Assembly: GCA_963974915.1 (NCBI GenBank)
Contig: CAXBES010000001.1
Location: 186,001 to 250,000 of the forward strand
Reading direction: 5' to 3'
DNA from: CAXBES01 sp963974915
GTDB lineage: Bacteria > Bacteroidota > Bacteroidia > Flavobacteriales > Flavobacteriaceae
Length of the DNA: 64,000 bases
The position numbers were made by a program, and so were the translations under genes. Position 1 is the first letter of the stretch; each line of letters opens with the position of its first letter. Of this stretch, positions 18,610 through 29,497 are shown one piece after another. Below the pieces are notes generated by a model. It made no database searches. It worked only from the letters and a program-made list of their open reading frames with translations, and was not told the origin of the DNA.

Positions 18610-21600
18610 ATGAACAAACCTACTACCTCCAGCATCGCCCTAATCGTATCCCTACTATTTTTAGGCCTTCAGACTTATGCGCAAAATTATGTCCCTTTTG
18701 ACCCGAGATTCGACCAGGATCTAAAAGGTGATATTGTTTTAATTGGAAACAATATTCTTGGACCGGACAACAACCCATTTAATAATAATTCGGTGTACAA
18801 TCACAATGTTGATATGCAGTATATTGATATTGATGGCGATCCCACTACATTTAGTTCATCGAGCGCTGATCTGGAAATACCGAACCCTAACTGCTATGTG
18901 ATTAGATATGCAGGTTTATATTGGGGAGCGGTAAATAAAGGTTCCGAACCTATAACCAATGTAAAACTTAAAGGTCCAACAGGAGGATATTACGATATTA
19001 CAGGTAACGTGATTTTTGATGCAAACGGAACCTCGGTTGATGGTGGAGATAGTTTTCCATATGCCTGTTATGCCGATGTAACTTCGATAGTAACTGCACT
19101 GGGACCAAATTTAGGTACGTATACCGTTGCAAATGTGTCGAGTGCTTTGGGTGAAACAAGCACCTATAATCCATATAATGGTACAGGACACTCAGCGGGG
19201 TGGTCCTTATTTATTGTTTATGAAGACCCAACACTTCCAGGAAAATCGATCACGAGTTTTGATGGTTTTAGTGCGATTAGCGTTCCCGGCAGTAATCCAA
19301 ATCTAGACATTCCCATTTCCGGTTTTAGAACCGTTCCTGCTCCGGCTCCAGTTCGTGCCAATTTTGCATTTGCAACTATAGAAGGTGATAAGCCCATCAC
19401 CGGAGATAGATTAAAAATTAACGGAACAACCCTATCGGCAACAGACCGTACAGCAAATAATTTCTTTAATAGTTCGGTGACGCAACTTAGCGGTTTACCC
19501 GTAAATAACAGAAATCCAAACAGTACCAACACTTTGGGATTCGATACCGGAGTCATGAATGTCCCGAACCCGGGAAATACGGTGATTGCAAATAATGCGA
19601 CCTCGGCGACCGTAAGGGTTGAAACAAGTGGTGACACCTATTTTCAATATTTCTTTGCTTTTGCCGTAGAAATAATTGAACCTGATATTGTCTTAACAAA
19701 AATTGTCGAAGATGAATTTGGTAATAATATTGGAGGTCAAGTTGTAAATTTAGGTCAGGAGCTAAATTACGTTATCGGTTTTCAGAACGTAGGAAACGAT
19801 GATGCTACAAACTTTACGATAAGGGATATACTACCAATTAATATTATATTCGATTATCCCACCGGCTTAACTTTGCCGGCGGGAGTTACGGTTTCCAGCT
19901 ACAACCCTACTACGCGTGAAATAATTTTTGATATTGAAAATTACTTAGTTGAAGAAAATGACCCGGTTTACGAAATTAGAATTGAAGCTCAAGTAGTTGA
20001 TACTTGCCAACAATTAGCGGCAGCATGTTCGAACGTTATAAATAATCAGGCCTTTGCAACTTATCAGGGAACATTGAACCCTACTTTTATTATTACCGAT
20101 GATCCTAGTTATAGTACCAATACCGGATGTTTAATTTCTCCGCAAGCTACCAACTTCTTAGCAGATCTTGATGATTGTGTTTTCACACAAGATGAAATTT
20201 TATGTGGAACAAGTATTGACCTTACCGCTGCAGATGGATATGACTCATATTCATGGTCTACTAGTCCAACAGGTACACCTGTAATTGGTACAACTCAAAC
20301 TATTACTGTTACCTCTACGGGAACGTATTACTCATTTAATACCGCTCTTGCTCCTTGTCGTTCCATTGTACAAGAATATAATGTGATCTTATATGGTGGA
20401 AGTACGACAAATCCAATTATTCCCTATGCAGATGAGGTAGTTACTTGTCCGAATGACGGAAAATTACTACCTAATATTTATCTCTGTGGAATTAATGATT
20501 CTCGTGAACTCCATGTGGATCTAGGAGGTGCAACTTCGATAATCTGGGAACAATTAGATGAATCCAGTTGTCCGCCGGTAGGAAATTCAGACTGTGCCAA
20601 TGAAAATGGTGCTTGTACCTGGAATCAGGTAGCTACGGGTCAGGACTATACGGCTAATACTTCAGGACAATTTAGGTTAACCATTAACTATCCTGGCGGT
20701 TGTTTTGATCAGTTTTATTTTAATGTATATCAGAATTTATTAGACCCAACTGTTACCGTTGAAGATATTTTGTGTACTACTCCGGGAAGTATTACCGTCG
20801 GTAATGTACCTAGTGGCTACGAATATAGTCTGGACAACGTAAATTTTCAAACAAGTAATGTATTTACAATTACCACTCCGGGATTGTACACAGTTTACAT
20901 TAGACAAATAGGCGTTCCCGGTAATACATGTATTTTCACTGTTCCTGATGTACTTGTGCGTGAAAGAGATTTTACCGTTTCAAGTATAGTTGACCAGCCA
21001 CTTTGTTTTGGTGATAAAGGTAACATCCATTTGGCTGCAAATGATGCCGAACCACAGTATTTTTTCTCTTTGTACCAAGGTGCTACTTTAATTAATAGTG
21101 TGGGTCCAATAGTACCTAACAATTATAGTTTCCTCAATTTAAACCCAGGGACATACACGGTGAATGTTGAAACTGAAGACGGATGTTTTCATACTGAAGA
21201 TATTACAATTGTTGAACCTCCATTACTCACAGCAACAGCAGCAATCACCAAACCTTTAACTTGTACAGATGGTGAAATTACCGTTTATCCGGTTGGAGGT
21301 ACTCCGCCTTATTTCTATTTTGTAAATAGTACTACCGTATTTCAAACTAATCCTGAAATTGTAGTTACTGCACCAGGTGTGTATAACATTACTGTTGTGG
21401 ATTCGAATAACTGTAGTGCTTCTACTACAATTACTATTGATGCTATTCTTCCACCTGAATTTACCGTTAGTACCGAAGATATTCTTTGTGCAGATCCGGG
21501 AAATACCGGAACGATCACGTTTAATGTTACAGCGGCAAATGGAAATACCTTAAGATACAGTATTAATGGTGGTCTTTCATTCTTCAACTCCCCTGTTTTC

Positions 21601-24600
21601 ACAGGTCTTACAGCAGGAAACTACAACACTGCTGTAGAGTATTCATACGCGGGGTCTGTTTGTGTAACAGTGCAAGAAACGGTAACCATTAACAGCGTTG
21701 ACCCTATTGAAGGAGTTGCCGAATTAACCGCTCCCTATACTTGTACCGATACAGGAACCATAACGGCGATAAACGTTTCCGGTGGTACACCCCCGTACAC
21801 ATATAGTATAGATGGAGTAAACTTCCAAGCAAGTCCCGTATTTACTGGTCTTACAGCAGGAACTTATACTATCACGATTAAAGATGCGAACGACTGTACG
21901 TTTGTAACAAACGAAATTATCATACCGCCGTTAGATCCGCCAACAGATCTAACTTTTAGCAATACGCCTCTCACCTGCCCTACAAATACCACTGATGTTA
22001 CAATAACATCAACAACTGGAGGGGTTGCGCCGTTAGAATACAGGATCATTGCGCCAGCACCGGCTGTTACCCCTTATCAAACTTCAAATGTATTTGCCGG
22101 TCTGGCTCCCGGAACCTATACTTTCGAGGTTATGGATGCTAATGAATGTATTTATTCTGAAACATACACGATTCAACCACTACCTATAATTAATGTAGTA
22201 GGACAGCCAATCAGTGATGTTACGTGTGTTGGAAACTCAGATGGTTCGGTACAGTTTACAGTATCAGGTACGAGCAGTTTCGTTTATTCCATAAATGGAA
22301 GTGCACCGGTTGCCGGTGTTTCTCCAATTGTTTTAACAGGACTAGCTGCAGGTGTTTATACCATTGTGGTTACCGATACAATTACGAATTGTGAGGCAAC
22401 AGATTCGGTTACGGTTGAAGAACCATCGGCGGCACTCACAATTACTCCGGATGTTACTCCTATTTCTTGTATAGATAGTGGTAGCGTAGTAGTAAATACC
22501 ACAGGAGGCTGGGGTGGAAACGTATATACACTTACCCTACCCGATGCAACTGTGTTGCCACCGCAAACTAACAATACGTTCGTAGGATTAACTCAAGCAG
22601 GAACATATACTATTACTGTTGAAGATGCCAATGGTTGTATTGCTTCGGAAACTTTCGACCTTACAATACCGGATCCGGTCGTAGCGACTATTGCTGCGAC
22701 TTCAGACCTTTGTTATGATACAACAAACGGTGCAACTTTGGAAGTTTTAGTGAGTTCAGGGTTAGCCCCATTCGAATTTAGCATAAACGGCGGACCTTTC
22801 GGACCAAATAATACATTTATAAATTTGCCGCCAGGGTCATACGTAATTACGGTTCGTGACGCTTTAGGTTGTGAATTAACGTTACCTGCCGAAATTATTG
22901 CGCCCGAATTAAACCTAAACGCCGTTCTAACGAAAGATTTAGATTGTACTTCATCCCCGAATGCTGTCATCACGGGTACATTTACCGGTGGGACCGCACC
23001 ATTTACGTATGAAGTTTCTATTAACAGTGGTGCATACACATCGTTAGGAGCTACAGGATCACCATTTACTTATACTACCGCTACTCCGGGAACATATCAG
23101 TTTCAGGTGGTGGATGCAAATGGCTGTAGTGCCGAATCGAATATTATTACGATTAATCCGATCACTTTACCGGCTTTAGATGTTATAACACAGACAGAGC
23201 CTATATTGTGTAATGGCGATTCTAATGGTGCGATCGATATTACATTCGATCCAACTATGGGTACTCCGCCCTATGTAATTAATGTAAATAACGACACTAC
23301 CGGTACCAATTACGGAACCCAGACTACAGGGCTTCCTGCCGGGGTCTATACCATTACATTAACCGATGCCAATTTTTGTGTGGATACCGATACGATCACG
23401 ATCACAGAGCCTGATCCAATTATAGTTGATTATGACGTGGAGGATATTACCTGTGAAGCAGGTGGTGTATCGCAAGGAGCAATCATTGTAAACAGTGTAT
23501 CCGGTGGTACTCCTCCATTCGATTATTATGTGACAGGGACAGCATACTCAAATTCGGCCATAGGTGTTCCCGGGACCGCACCTGTGATCTTTGATGTAAT
23601 TGATTTTGGACTTTATCAATTATCGGTGATCGATGCCAATGGTTGTTCTGTACTAATTCAGGATATTTTAGTGGCATCTCCTCCAGATGATCTTGATATT
23701 GACATTGATACCACAGTAGATTGTACTAATGGTGGTGAAGCACGTGTTACTGTTAGTTCGACAATGGGGAGTACCGGTCCTTTCTGGTTCAGTATTTATC
23801 AAGGGCCCATTTCCGTATACCCTAATCCCCCGGGATCATGGATACCTGAGAGTCCACCGGGAAGTCAGTCGGCATTATTTACCGGACTAATTCCGGGAGT
23901 TACTTATACTTTTATTGTCTATGATGAATCGACAATGTGTAGTTATTACGAACCGGCTACAGCGCCAATTCCAACGAACTCTACGTTAACGGCTACAGCT
24001 GTAACTGCAAATAATATTACCTGTACCGGTAGTGCAGACGGAAATGTTTCTTTCGATATTAATAGCGTATATGCGACACCAGTAGATGTGACCTATGATA
24101 TTTATGACTCTTTAACAATAATGAACACTGGTATTGGTGGTGCTGGAACAGTTCCCGCCGGTGGCACTTTATCTGTCACCAACTTAGGTCCATTGCCATT
24201 TGGTAATTACTTTGTTCTAATAACTGAAACTACCGGTCCTAACGCGGATTGTAGTGTAACCACGGTTCCTTTCAATATTACCGAATCAACGATTCAGTTG
24301 GAATTATCTGTTTCCGTAGATCAGAATGCAAATTGTAATCCGAACTCAGGCGTAATTAGTGCTATCGCACAGCACGGTACAGCTCCGTATCTATATCAAC
24401 TTACAACTACACCGGCGGCACCGGCAACAACAGACCCTTCATGGGCAAGTACCAGTACTTTTAATGTGAATGCCGGGAATTATTATGTTCACGTTATGGA
24501 CGCATATGGTTGTATTGTTACCAGTCCGGTGGTTGTAGTTCCTATGGACCCATCCCCCGTTATTGATGCGGTGGTGGCTAATCAATGTTCAACAAACGAA

Positions 24601-27600
24601 GGTGATTTTGAAATTGATGTAACCCTGTTAACTGCGGGAACCCCACCTTACAGTTTTAGTATTGACGGAGGAGCATTTCAAACACAAATTCCACCGTTTA
24701 CTATAACCAATTTATCTTCGGGGAATCATACCATAGAAGTGAATGATGCAAATGGATGTGGAAACTTAGTTAATGTATTAATAGAAGCACCTCTCGATAT
24801 AACTACTACAATTAATGCTGAACCAACTTGTGACGACGATGATGGCGAGATCACTGTTTCAGCCTCCGGAGGAACCGGTAATTATTCTTATAGTATTGCA
24901 CCGAATCCCCCTAGTATTGTATTAACCGGAAATACTTTTACCGGAGTTCCTTCAGGAACGTATACTGTAACGGTTACTGACACAACAACCGGATGTACCG
25001 CAGATGTTAATGTTACATTAGATGCTGCCACTCCTGTAACTTTTGATACCACTGTAGATAATGTAAGTTGTAATGGAGGTAGTGATGGAATTATCACCGT
25101 AGAATTACTTCCCGGTAACGACAATCCTATTTACACCTATGAAATCATTGCTCCAATAATTGTTCCCGCTCAAAACTCAAACATATTCACAGGATTGGCA
25201 GCAGGAACTTATACAGTGCAGGTTACTTCAGGTAGAGATTGTACTGCTATAGCAGATGTAACCATAGATGAACCCATACTTCTAGAGGTATCTGCTACAG
25301 CAACAGATTTTGCCTGTGCACCGGATAATACTATCAATACTTCTACTATTACCATTACTGAAGTTGGTGGTACACCTCCATATACATATAGTATTGACGG
25401 AACAAATTATTTTACTACAAATACCTTTGAAATTGTAGATACAGGTGCTGTTCAGACAATTGATGTTTACGCAAAAGATGATAACGGTTGTGTTGCGACC
25501 AATATATTAGTCGTTGATCCTTTACCCGAAATAACAGCTGCTGCAGTGGCAATTGGCACCCCGGTTGACTGTAATAATACGGGATCGATTACAATTAATG
25601 TTACAGGTGGTTCAGGTAATTTTACATATCAAATGTTGCCTAGCGGTGTACCACAGCCATCAAACGTATTTGCTATTAGCGGACCGGGAACTTATTATTT
25701 CCAGGTCAATGACCAAGACACCGGCTGTTATTTCTTGACATTGCCATTTGTAGTAGATCCGTACGACACTATCGATGCATTACTAATTGCCTCTGCGGAC
25801 AATAGTTGTTTCGGAGATATTAACGGTGAATTGGAACTATCTATAACCGGTTATTCCGGAGATTATTCATATCAATTACTGGATGGTGCAGGTGCACCAA
25901 TTGGTGGGGTTGTTGCGACAAATACAGCTACAGACCCTCAATTAATTACCGGATTAGCTTCCGGAAATTTCAGTGTTTCTGTGGTTGAGACCGAATCTCC
26001 ATTTTGCGAAACCATTTCGAATGTAGTAAATATAGATTCTCCATCAACGCCTTTGGCGCTAAATGCAAGAGAGACATCAAATGTTACCTGTACTAACGAT
26101 CAGGGAACCATTACCGCAACAGGTAGTGGTGGTACTAGTCCGTATGAATATGAACTAACAGGAGATGCTGTAATTCCATATTCATCCAATTATGTATTTA
26201 GTAACTTAGGTGCGGGTACATACATTGTCAATGTAAGAGATGCGCAAGGTTGTATTGAATCGGAAACGGTGATTCTGGACGGTCCCGATCCTATTAATGC
26301 TACTTTTGCCGCAGATACCCCCTTATTAGCATGTTTTGGAGATCAAAATGGTTCTATTACTATTACTAATATTACAGGTGGAGCAGGAACCGACTATCTG
26401 TTTACTTTAAATACTATACTGCCTATCCCAAGTAGTTCGGGACCTCAAACCTCGAATGTCTTTAATAATCTTGGAGCCGGTGTTTATACGGTAACAATTA
26501 CAGATTCTTTTGAATGCGAATTGACTTCTTTAGATATTGTAATTGACGAGCCATTACCGGTATCGCCAAGTCTGGTAGTAGCTACAACTCAAACATGTTT
26601 AACCGAATCTACATTAACTCTAAGTGCTTCAGGAGGAACCGGACCATACACCTATAGTGACAATAGCACTATGAGTCCTGTTTTAGGAACTTTTACAACA
26701 TCTACGACATTTAGTGTTTCCGAAGGAACATATACCTATTATGTAATGGATAGCAATGGTTGTATTTCAAACGTTTCTAACGAGATAACGATCGATCCAC
26801 TCCCAACATTAACGATTAACTTAGATTCAACTAATCCTATAATCAATTGTGTTGGTGATGATACCGGGGTTATTACCGCAACTGCTCAAGGTGGTCTTGG
26901 TAATTACGTATACACATTGCAAGATACAATGGGTAATACCATTCCTATAGTACAGATTATTCCAGGAGTATTCACGGGTCTTACTGCAGGTTCTTATGTC
27001 GTACTCGTAGAAAGTGGCGATTGTAACGCAGTTTCCGATACGATAAATATTACAGAACCAACTACCCAATTGGAAGCCGAATTTAATGTTACGAATGTAA
27101 TATGTGCCGGTGAAAACAATGGTATATTAGAAATTCTGGCATCCGGTGGAACAGGAATTATTAAATATGCAATTTCCCCAAGACTGGATCAGTTTTTTAA
27201 TACAAATGTATTCGAAAACTTAGCTCCCGGAGATTATACGGTAATTGTTCAGGATGAATTAGGTTGTTTCTTAACATTCGACTTTACGATCACCGAACCC
27301 CTTCCGGTATTATTAAGTATCGTTCCCGATTCAATCTTCCCTGAAATTTGTGAAGGTGATGGGAATGGATCTTTCAGTATCGAAATTCAAGGTGGAAATC
27401 TCCCTTACAGCGTTAGTCTGGACGATTACAATGGTGTTTATATAACCGGAGATATAAATCAAACAGAATTTTATTTTGAAAATCTGGGTGGTGGTAGTCA
27501 TACCGTTTATGTGCGCGATAGTTTGGGTTGCGAATCTGAATGGAAAATAACCTTCCCGGAAGCTGTTTTAATTGATCCTGAAGTTGTGATTGAATATTTA

Positions 27601-28284
27601 TGTGAAGATAATGTCACCGGTAACATAGTGACAGTTACAGTAGACGATAGTAACACAGATCTATCACAATTTGATTATTCATTAAATGACGGACCCTATC
27701 AACCAAGTAATGTGTTCACAAACTTACCTCCAAGTACAGATAACTACATTACTGTAAGACATACTAATGGTTGTATTCAAATAACCGATTTCTTTGATAT
27801 TGATGATTTTGAACCCTTAGACTTGATATTAACTGAAGGTGGCTTAAACGAATTCATTGCAACTGCCACAGGAGGTACCGGTAATTATCAATTTACCATG
27901 AATGAGGTTGATTACGGTAGTACTAATACCTGGACCATTACCGAATCAGGAACGTACACCGTTACAGTGACTGATGAAAGTGGTTGTACGGCAAGAGCTA
28001 CCATTGTCATAGAGTTTATAGAAATATGCATCCCAAATTACTTCACTCCTAATGGTGATGGAATTCAAGATACATGGTCTCCCGGTTGCTCTGAGAATTA
28101 TCCGAATCTTGTTTTCTCAATATTCGACCGCTATGGAAGGCGCGTAGCTATGTTACGTGTTGGCCAGAAATGGGACGGAAGATATAACAATACTGAACTT
28201 CCAACTGGGGACTACTGGTATGTAGTGGAATTAGGAACTGAAGGCAACCCGGAATTTGTTGGACACTTTACGCTGTACAGATGA
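18610..28284 (+). CDS. sprB: SprB-like giant cell-surface adhesin, type B T9SS sorting domain
   Basis: 3224 residues from the ATG at 18610; a TTG two codons earlier is less likely. Signal peptide ends TYAQ. Residues about 25-355 form an N-terminal domain, followed by a DUF11-like module near 358-490 (PDIVLTKIVEDEFGNN...LGQELNYVIGFQNVGNDDATNFTIRDILP) and a Cys-rich Ig-like stretch. From about 718 to 3137 there are roughly 28 SprB repeats by eye, each about 80-90 residues with GGTPPYTYSIDG, ..NVFTGLAAGTYTITVTDANGC and a leading Cys. The end (CIPNYFTPNGDGIQDTW) is a CHU_C type B sorting domain. Homologues are the mobile filaments that drive gliding. It is about half the length of F. johnsoniae SprB and is followed directly by sprF. 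Confidence 0.9.
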   Translation: MNKPTTSSIALIVSLLFLGLQTYAQNYVPFDPRFDQDLKGDIVLIGNNILGPDNNPFNNNSVYNHNVDMQYIDIDGDPTTFSSSSADLEIPNPNCYVIRYAGLYWGAVNKGSEPITNVKLKGPTGGYYDITGNVIFDANGTSVDGGDSFPYACYADVTSIVTALGPNLGTYTVANVSSALGETSTYNPYNGTGHSAGWSLFIVYEDPTLPGKSITSFDGFSAISVPGSNPNLDIPISGFRTVPAPAPVRANFAFATIEGDKPITGDRLKINGTTLSATDRTANNFFNSSVTQLSGLPVNNRNPNSTNTLGFDTGVMNVPNPGNTVIANNATSATVRVETSGDTYFQYFFAFAVEIIEPDIVLTKIVEDEFGNNIGGQVVNLGQELNYVIGFQNVGNDDATNFTIRDILPINIIFDYPTGLTLPAGVTVSSYNPTTREIIFDIENYLVEENDPVYEIRIEAQVVDTCQQLAAACSNVINNQAFATYQGTLNPTFIITDDPSYSTNTGCLISPQATNFLADLDDCVFTQDEILCGTSIDLTAADGYDSYSWSTSPTGTPVIGTTQTITVTSTGTYYSFNTALAPCRSIVQEYNVILYGGSTTNPIIPYADEVVTCPNDGKLLPNIYLCGINDSRELHVDLGGATSIIWEQLDESSCPPVGNSDCANENGACTWNQVATGQDYTANTSGQFRLTINYPGGCFDQFYFNVYQNLLDPTVTVEDILCTTPGSITVGNVPSGYEYSLDNVNFQTSNVFTITTPGLYTVYIRQIGVPGNTCIFTVPDVLVRERDFTVSSIVDQPLCFGDKGNIHLAANDAEPQYFFSLYQGATLINSVGPIVPNNYSFLNLNPGTYTVNVETEDGCFHTEDITIVEPPLLTATAAITKPLTCTDGEITVYPVGGTPPYFYFVNSTTVFQTNPEIVVTAPGVYNITVVDSNNCSASTTITIDAILPPEFTVSTEDILCADPGNTGTITFNVTAANGNTLRYSINGGLSFFNSPVFTGLTAGNYNTAVEYSYAGSVCVTVQETVTINSVDPIEGVAELTAPYTCTDTGTITAINVSGGTPPYTYSIDGVNFQASPVFTGLTAGTYTITIKDANDCTFVTNEIIIPPLDPPTDLTFSNTPLTCPTNTTDVTITSTTGGVAPLEYRIIAPAPAVTPYQTSNVFAGLAPGTYTFEVMDANECIYSETYTIQPLPIINVVGQPISDVTCVGNSDGSVQFTVSGTSSFVYSINGSAPVAGVSPIVLTGLAAGVYTIVVTDTITNCEATDSVTVEEPSAALTITPDVTPISCIDSGSVVVNTTGGWGGNVYTLTLPDATVLPPQTNNTFVGLTQAGTYTITVEDANGCIASETFDLTIPDPVVATIAATSDLCYDTTNGATLEVLVSSGLAPFEFSINGGPFGPNNTFINLPPGSYVITVRDALGCELTLPAEIIAPELNLNAVLTKDLDCTSSPNAVITGTFTGGTAPFTYEVSINSGAYTSLGATGSPFTYTTATPGTYQFQVVDANGCSAESNIITINPITLPALDVITQTEPILCNGDSNGAIDITFDPTMGTPPYVINVNNDTTGTNYGTQTTGLPAGVYTITLTDANFCVDTDTITITEPDPIIVDYDVEDITCEAGGVSQGAIIVNSVSGGTPPFDYYVTGTAYSNSAIGVPGTAPVIFDVIDFGLYQLSVIDANGCSVLIQDILVASPPDDLDIDIDTTVDCTNGGEARVTVSSTMGSTGPFWFSIYQGPISVYPNPPGSWIPESPPGSQSALFTGLIPGVTYTFIVYDESTMCSYYEPATAPIPTNSTLTATAVTANNITCTGSADGNVSFDINSVYATPVDVTYDIYDSLTIMNTGIGGAGTVPAGGTLSVTNLGPLPFGNYFVLITETTGPNADCSVTTVPFNITESTIQLELSVSVDQNANCNPNSGVISAIAQHGTAPYLYQLTTTPAAPATTDPSWASTSTFNVNAGNYYVHVMDAYGCIVTSPVVVVPMDPSPVIDAVVANQCSTNEGDFEIDVTLLTAGTPPYSFSIDGGAFQTQIPPFTITNLSSGNHTIEVNDANGCGNLVNVLIEAPLDITTTINAEPTCDDDDGEITVSASGGTGNYSYSIAPNPPSIVLTGNTFTGVPSGTYTVTVTDTTTGCTADVNVTLDAATPVTFDTTVDNVSCNGGSDGIITVELLPGNDNPIYTYEIIAPIIVPAQNSNIFTGLAAGTYTVQVTSGRDCTAIADVTIDEPILLEVSATATDFACAPDNTINTSTITITEVGGTPPYTYSIDGTNYFTTNTFEIVDTGAVQTIDVYAKDDNGCVATNILVVDPLPEITAAAVAIGTPVDCNNTGSITINVTGGSGNFTYQMLPSGVPQPSNVFAISGPGTYYFQVNDQDTGCYFLTLPFVVDPYDTIDALLIASADNSCFGDINGELELSITGYSGDYSYQLLDGAGAPIGGVVATNTATDPQLITGLASGNFSVSVVETESPFCETISNVVNIDSPSTPLALNARETSNVTCTNDQGTITATGSGGTSPYEYELTGDAVIPYSSNYVFSNLGAGTYIVNVRDAQGCIESETVILDGPDPINATFAADTPLLACFGDQNGSITITNITGGAGTDYLFTLNTILPIPSSSGPQTSNVFNNLGAGVYTVTITDSFECELTSLDIVIDEPLPVSPSLVVATTQTCLTESTLTLSASGGTGPYTYSDNSTMSPVLGTFTTSTTFSVSEGTYTYYVMDSNGCISNVSNEITIDPLPTLTINLDSTNPIINCVGDDTGVITATAQGGLGNYVYTLQDTMGNTIPIVQIIPGVFTGLTAGSYVVLVESGDCNAVSDTINITEPTTQLEAEFNVTNVICAGENNGILEILASGGTGIIKYAISPRLDQFFNTNVFENLAPGDYTVIVQDELGCFLTFDFTITEPLPVLLSIVPDSIFPEICEGDGNGSFSIEIQGGNLPYSVSLDDYNGVYITGDINQTEFYFENLGGGSHTVYVRDSLGCESEWKITFPEAVLIDPEVVIEYLCEDNVTGNIVTVTVDDSNTDLSQFDYSLNDGPYQPSNVFTNLPPSTDNYITVRHTNGCIQITDFFDIDDFEPLDLILTEGGLNEFIATATGGTGNYQFTMNEVDYGSTNTWTITESGTYTVTVTDESGCTARATIVIEFIEICIPNYFTPNGDGIQDTWSPGCSENYPNLVFSIFDRYGRRVAMLRVGQKWDGRYNNTELPTGDYWYVVELGTEGNPEFVGHFTLYR

Positions 28285-28328
28285 TGCAGCACCACCCATT
28301 AACCTAATCGTTAATTAAAATTATCCCC

Positions 28329-29315
28329 ATGAAAAAACTACTAAAATACCTACTTATACTAACGGCGATTCAGAGTAATGCACAGGAGCTAAATCTACCT
28401 GTGTTTACTCAGTATCTCGCCGATAACGACTTTGTTGTGTCTCCCACCTTTGCCGGTATTGGTGATAACTTCAGAATTAGAGCAAACGGATTAACACAAT
28501 GGGTTGGAATTAAAGATGCACCTCAAAACATGGCGCTATATGCCGATATTAGAATGGCAAACCGATCGGGTGTTGGTGTTTCCGCTTATAAAGACGAAAA
28601 TGGATACACGCGTCAGCAGGGGTTAAAGATCTCTTATGCGCATCACCTTATTTTAGATTATAAAACTGAACAATATCTTTCCTTCGGAATATCTTACAAT
28701 TTAAATAGTTTCAGAATAGACATCGAAAATTTTAGAGGAACATACGATATTCCTATCGTGGATCCAACTATTACCGACGATAGAGCGATTAGTAACAATA
28801 ATTTTGACGTAGGTGCACTTTATAGAAAAAAAGACTATTGGTTAAGTTTTAACGCTAACAATATCCTTCAGAAGAATGTGGATTCGTTTGATGGAATTGA
28901 GCCAAATTCTCTACTTAATTTACAAGTTTACTCCGGGTATATGATAAAAAGCAAGAACTATTCGGTGATCGAACCTTCTGTTTATTATCAGTTATTTATG
29001 AGTGACAAACGTTCCAGTACCGATATCAACTTAAAGTACCGAAAGTTTAACAGGGATAACGATTTTTACTGGATAGGAGCTTCATATCGATTCTTAAATG
29101 ATCAAATTATGACTCCGTTGAATATTGGTCCGATGGCGGGTGTGAAAAAATCTATTTTCTATTTCTCGTATGCATATCAGATCACTATCAACGATCTTTC
29201 AGGGTTTAACTCAGGTACACACGCGATCACCATTGGTTTCGACCTATTACAAGAGTTGAGTGACTGTCCGTGTACGGAAGGAAAATATAAACTCGGTAAT
29301 AGATTATGGCAATAG
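28329..29315 (+). CDS. sprF: SprF: PorP/SprF-family T9SS outer-membrane protein
   Basis: 328 residues with signal peptide (to AQ near residue 19) and the standard family start LPVFTQYLADNDFVVSPTFAGIGD..RANGLTQWVGIKDAPQNMALYAD. Alternating aromatic strands throughout indicate an outer-membrane beta-barrel; the C-terminus is CPCTEGKYKLGNRLWQ. It begins 44 bases after the giant adhesin gene. In F. johnsoniae SprF is needed to secrete or attach SprB to the cell surface; type B CTD proteins generally pair with such a partner. This is the normal short form of the family, unlike the 806-residue fusion upstream. Confidence 0.9.
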   Translation: MKKLLKYLLILTAIQSNAQELNLPVFTQYLADNDFVVSPTFAGIGDNFRIRANGLTQWVGIKDAPQNMALYADIRMANRSGVGVSAYKDENGYTRQQGLKISYAHHLILDYKTEQYLSFGISYNLNSFRIDIENFRGTYDIPIVDPTITDDRAISNNNFDVGALYRKKDYWLSFNANNILQKNVDSFDGIEPNSLLNLQVYSGYMIKSKNYSVIEPSVYYQLFMSDKRSSTDINLKYRKFNRDNDFYWIGASYRFLNDQIMTPLNIGPMAGVKKSIFYFSYAYQITINDLSGFNSGTHAITIGFDLLQELSDCPCTEGKYKLGNRLWQ

Positions 29316-29497
29316 TTCTATGCCCAGTTTATTCGACTTTTTTAAATATGACTTCTACTGCAGGGCTAAACAGAATGATACCCTGTGAAATTAGCACTCC
29401 AAGTAGGTTGTGACCAAATTTTTGAGATGTAAACGACCAAACAATAATAAACAGCAGACTATATTTATTAACTGTATATTGTTTGCTTCGGAATTAT

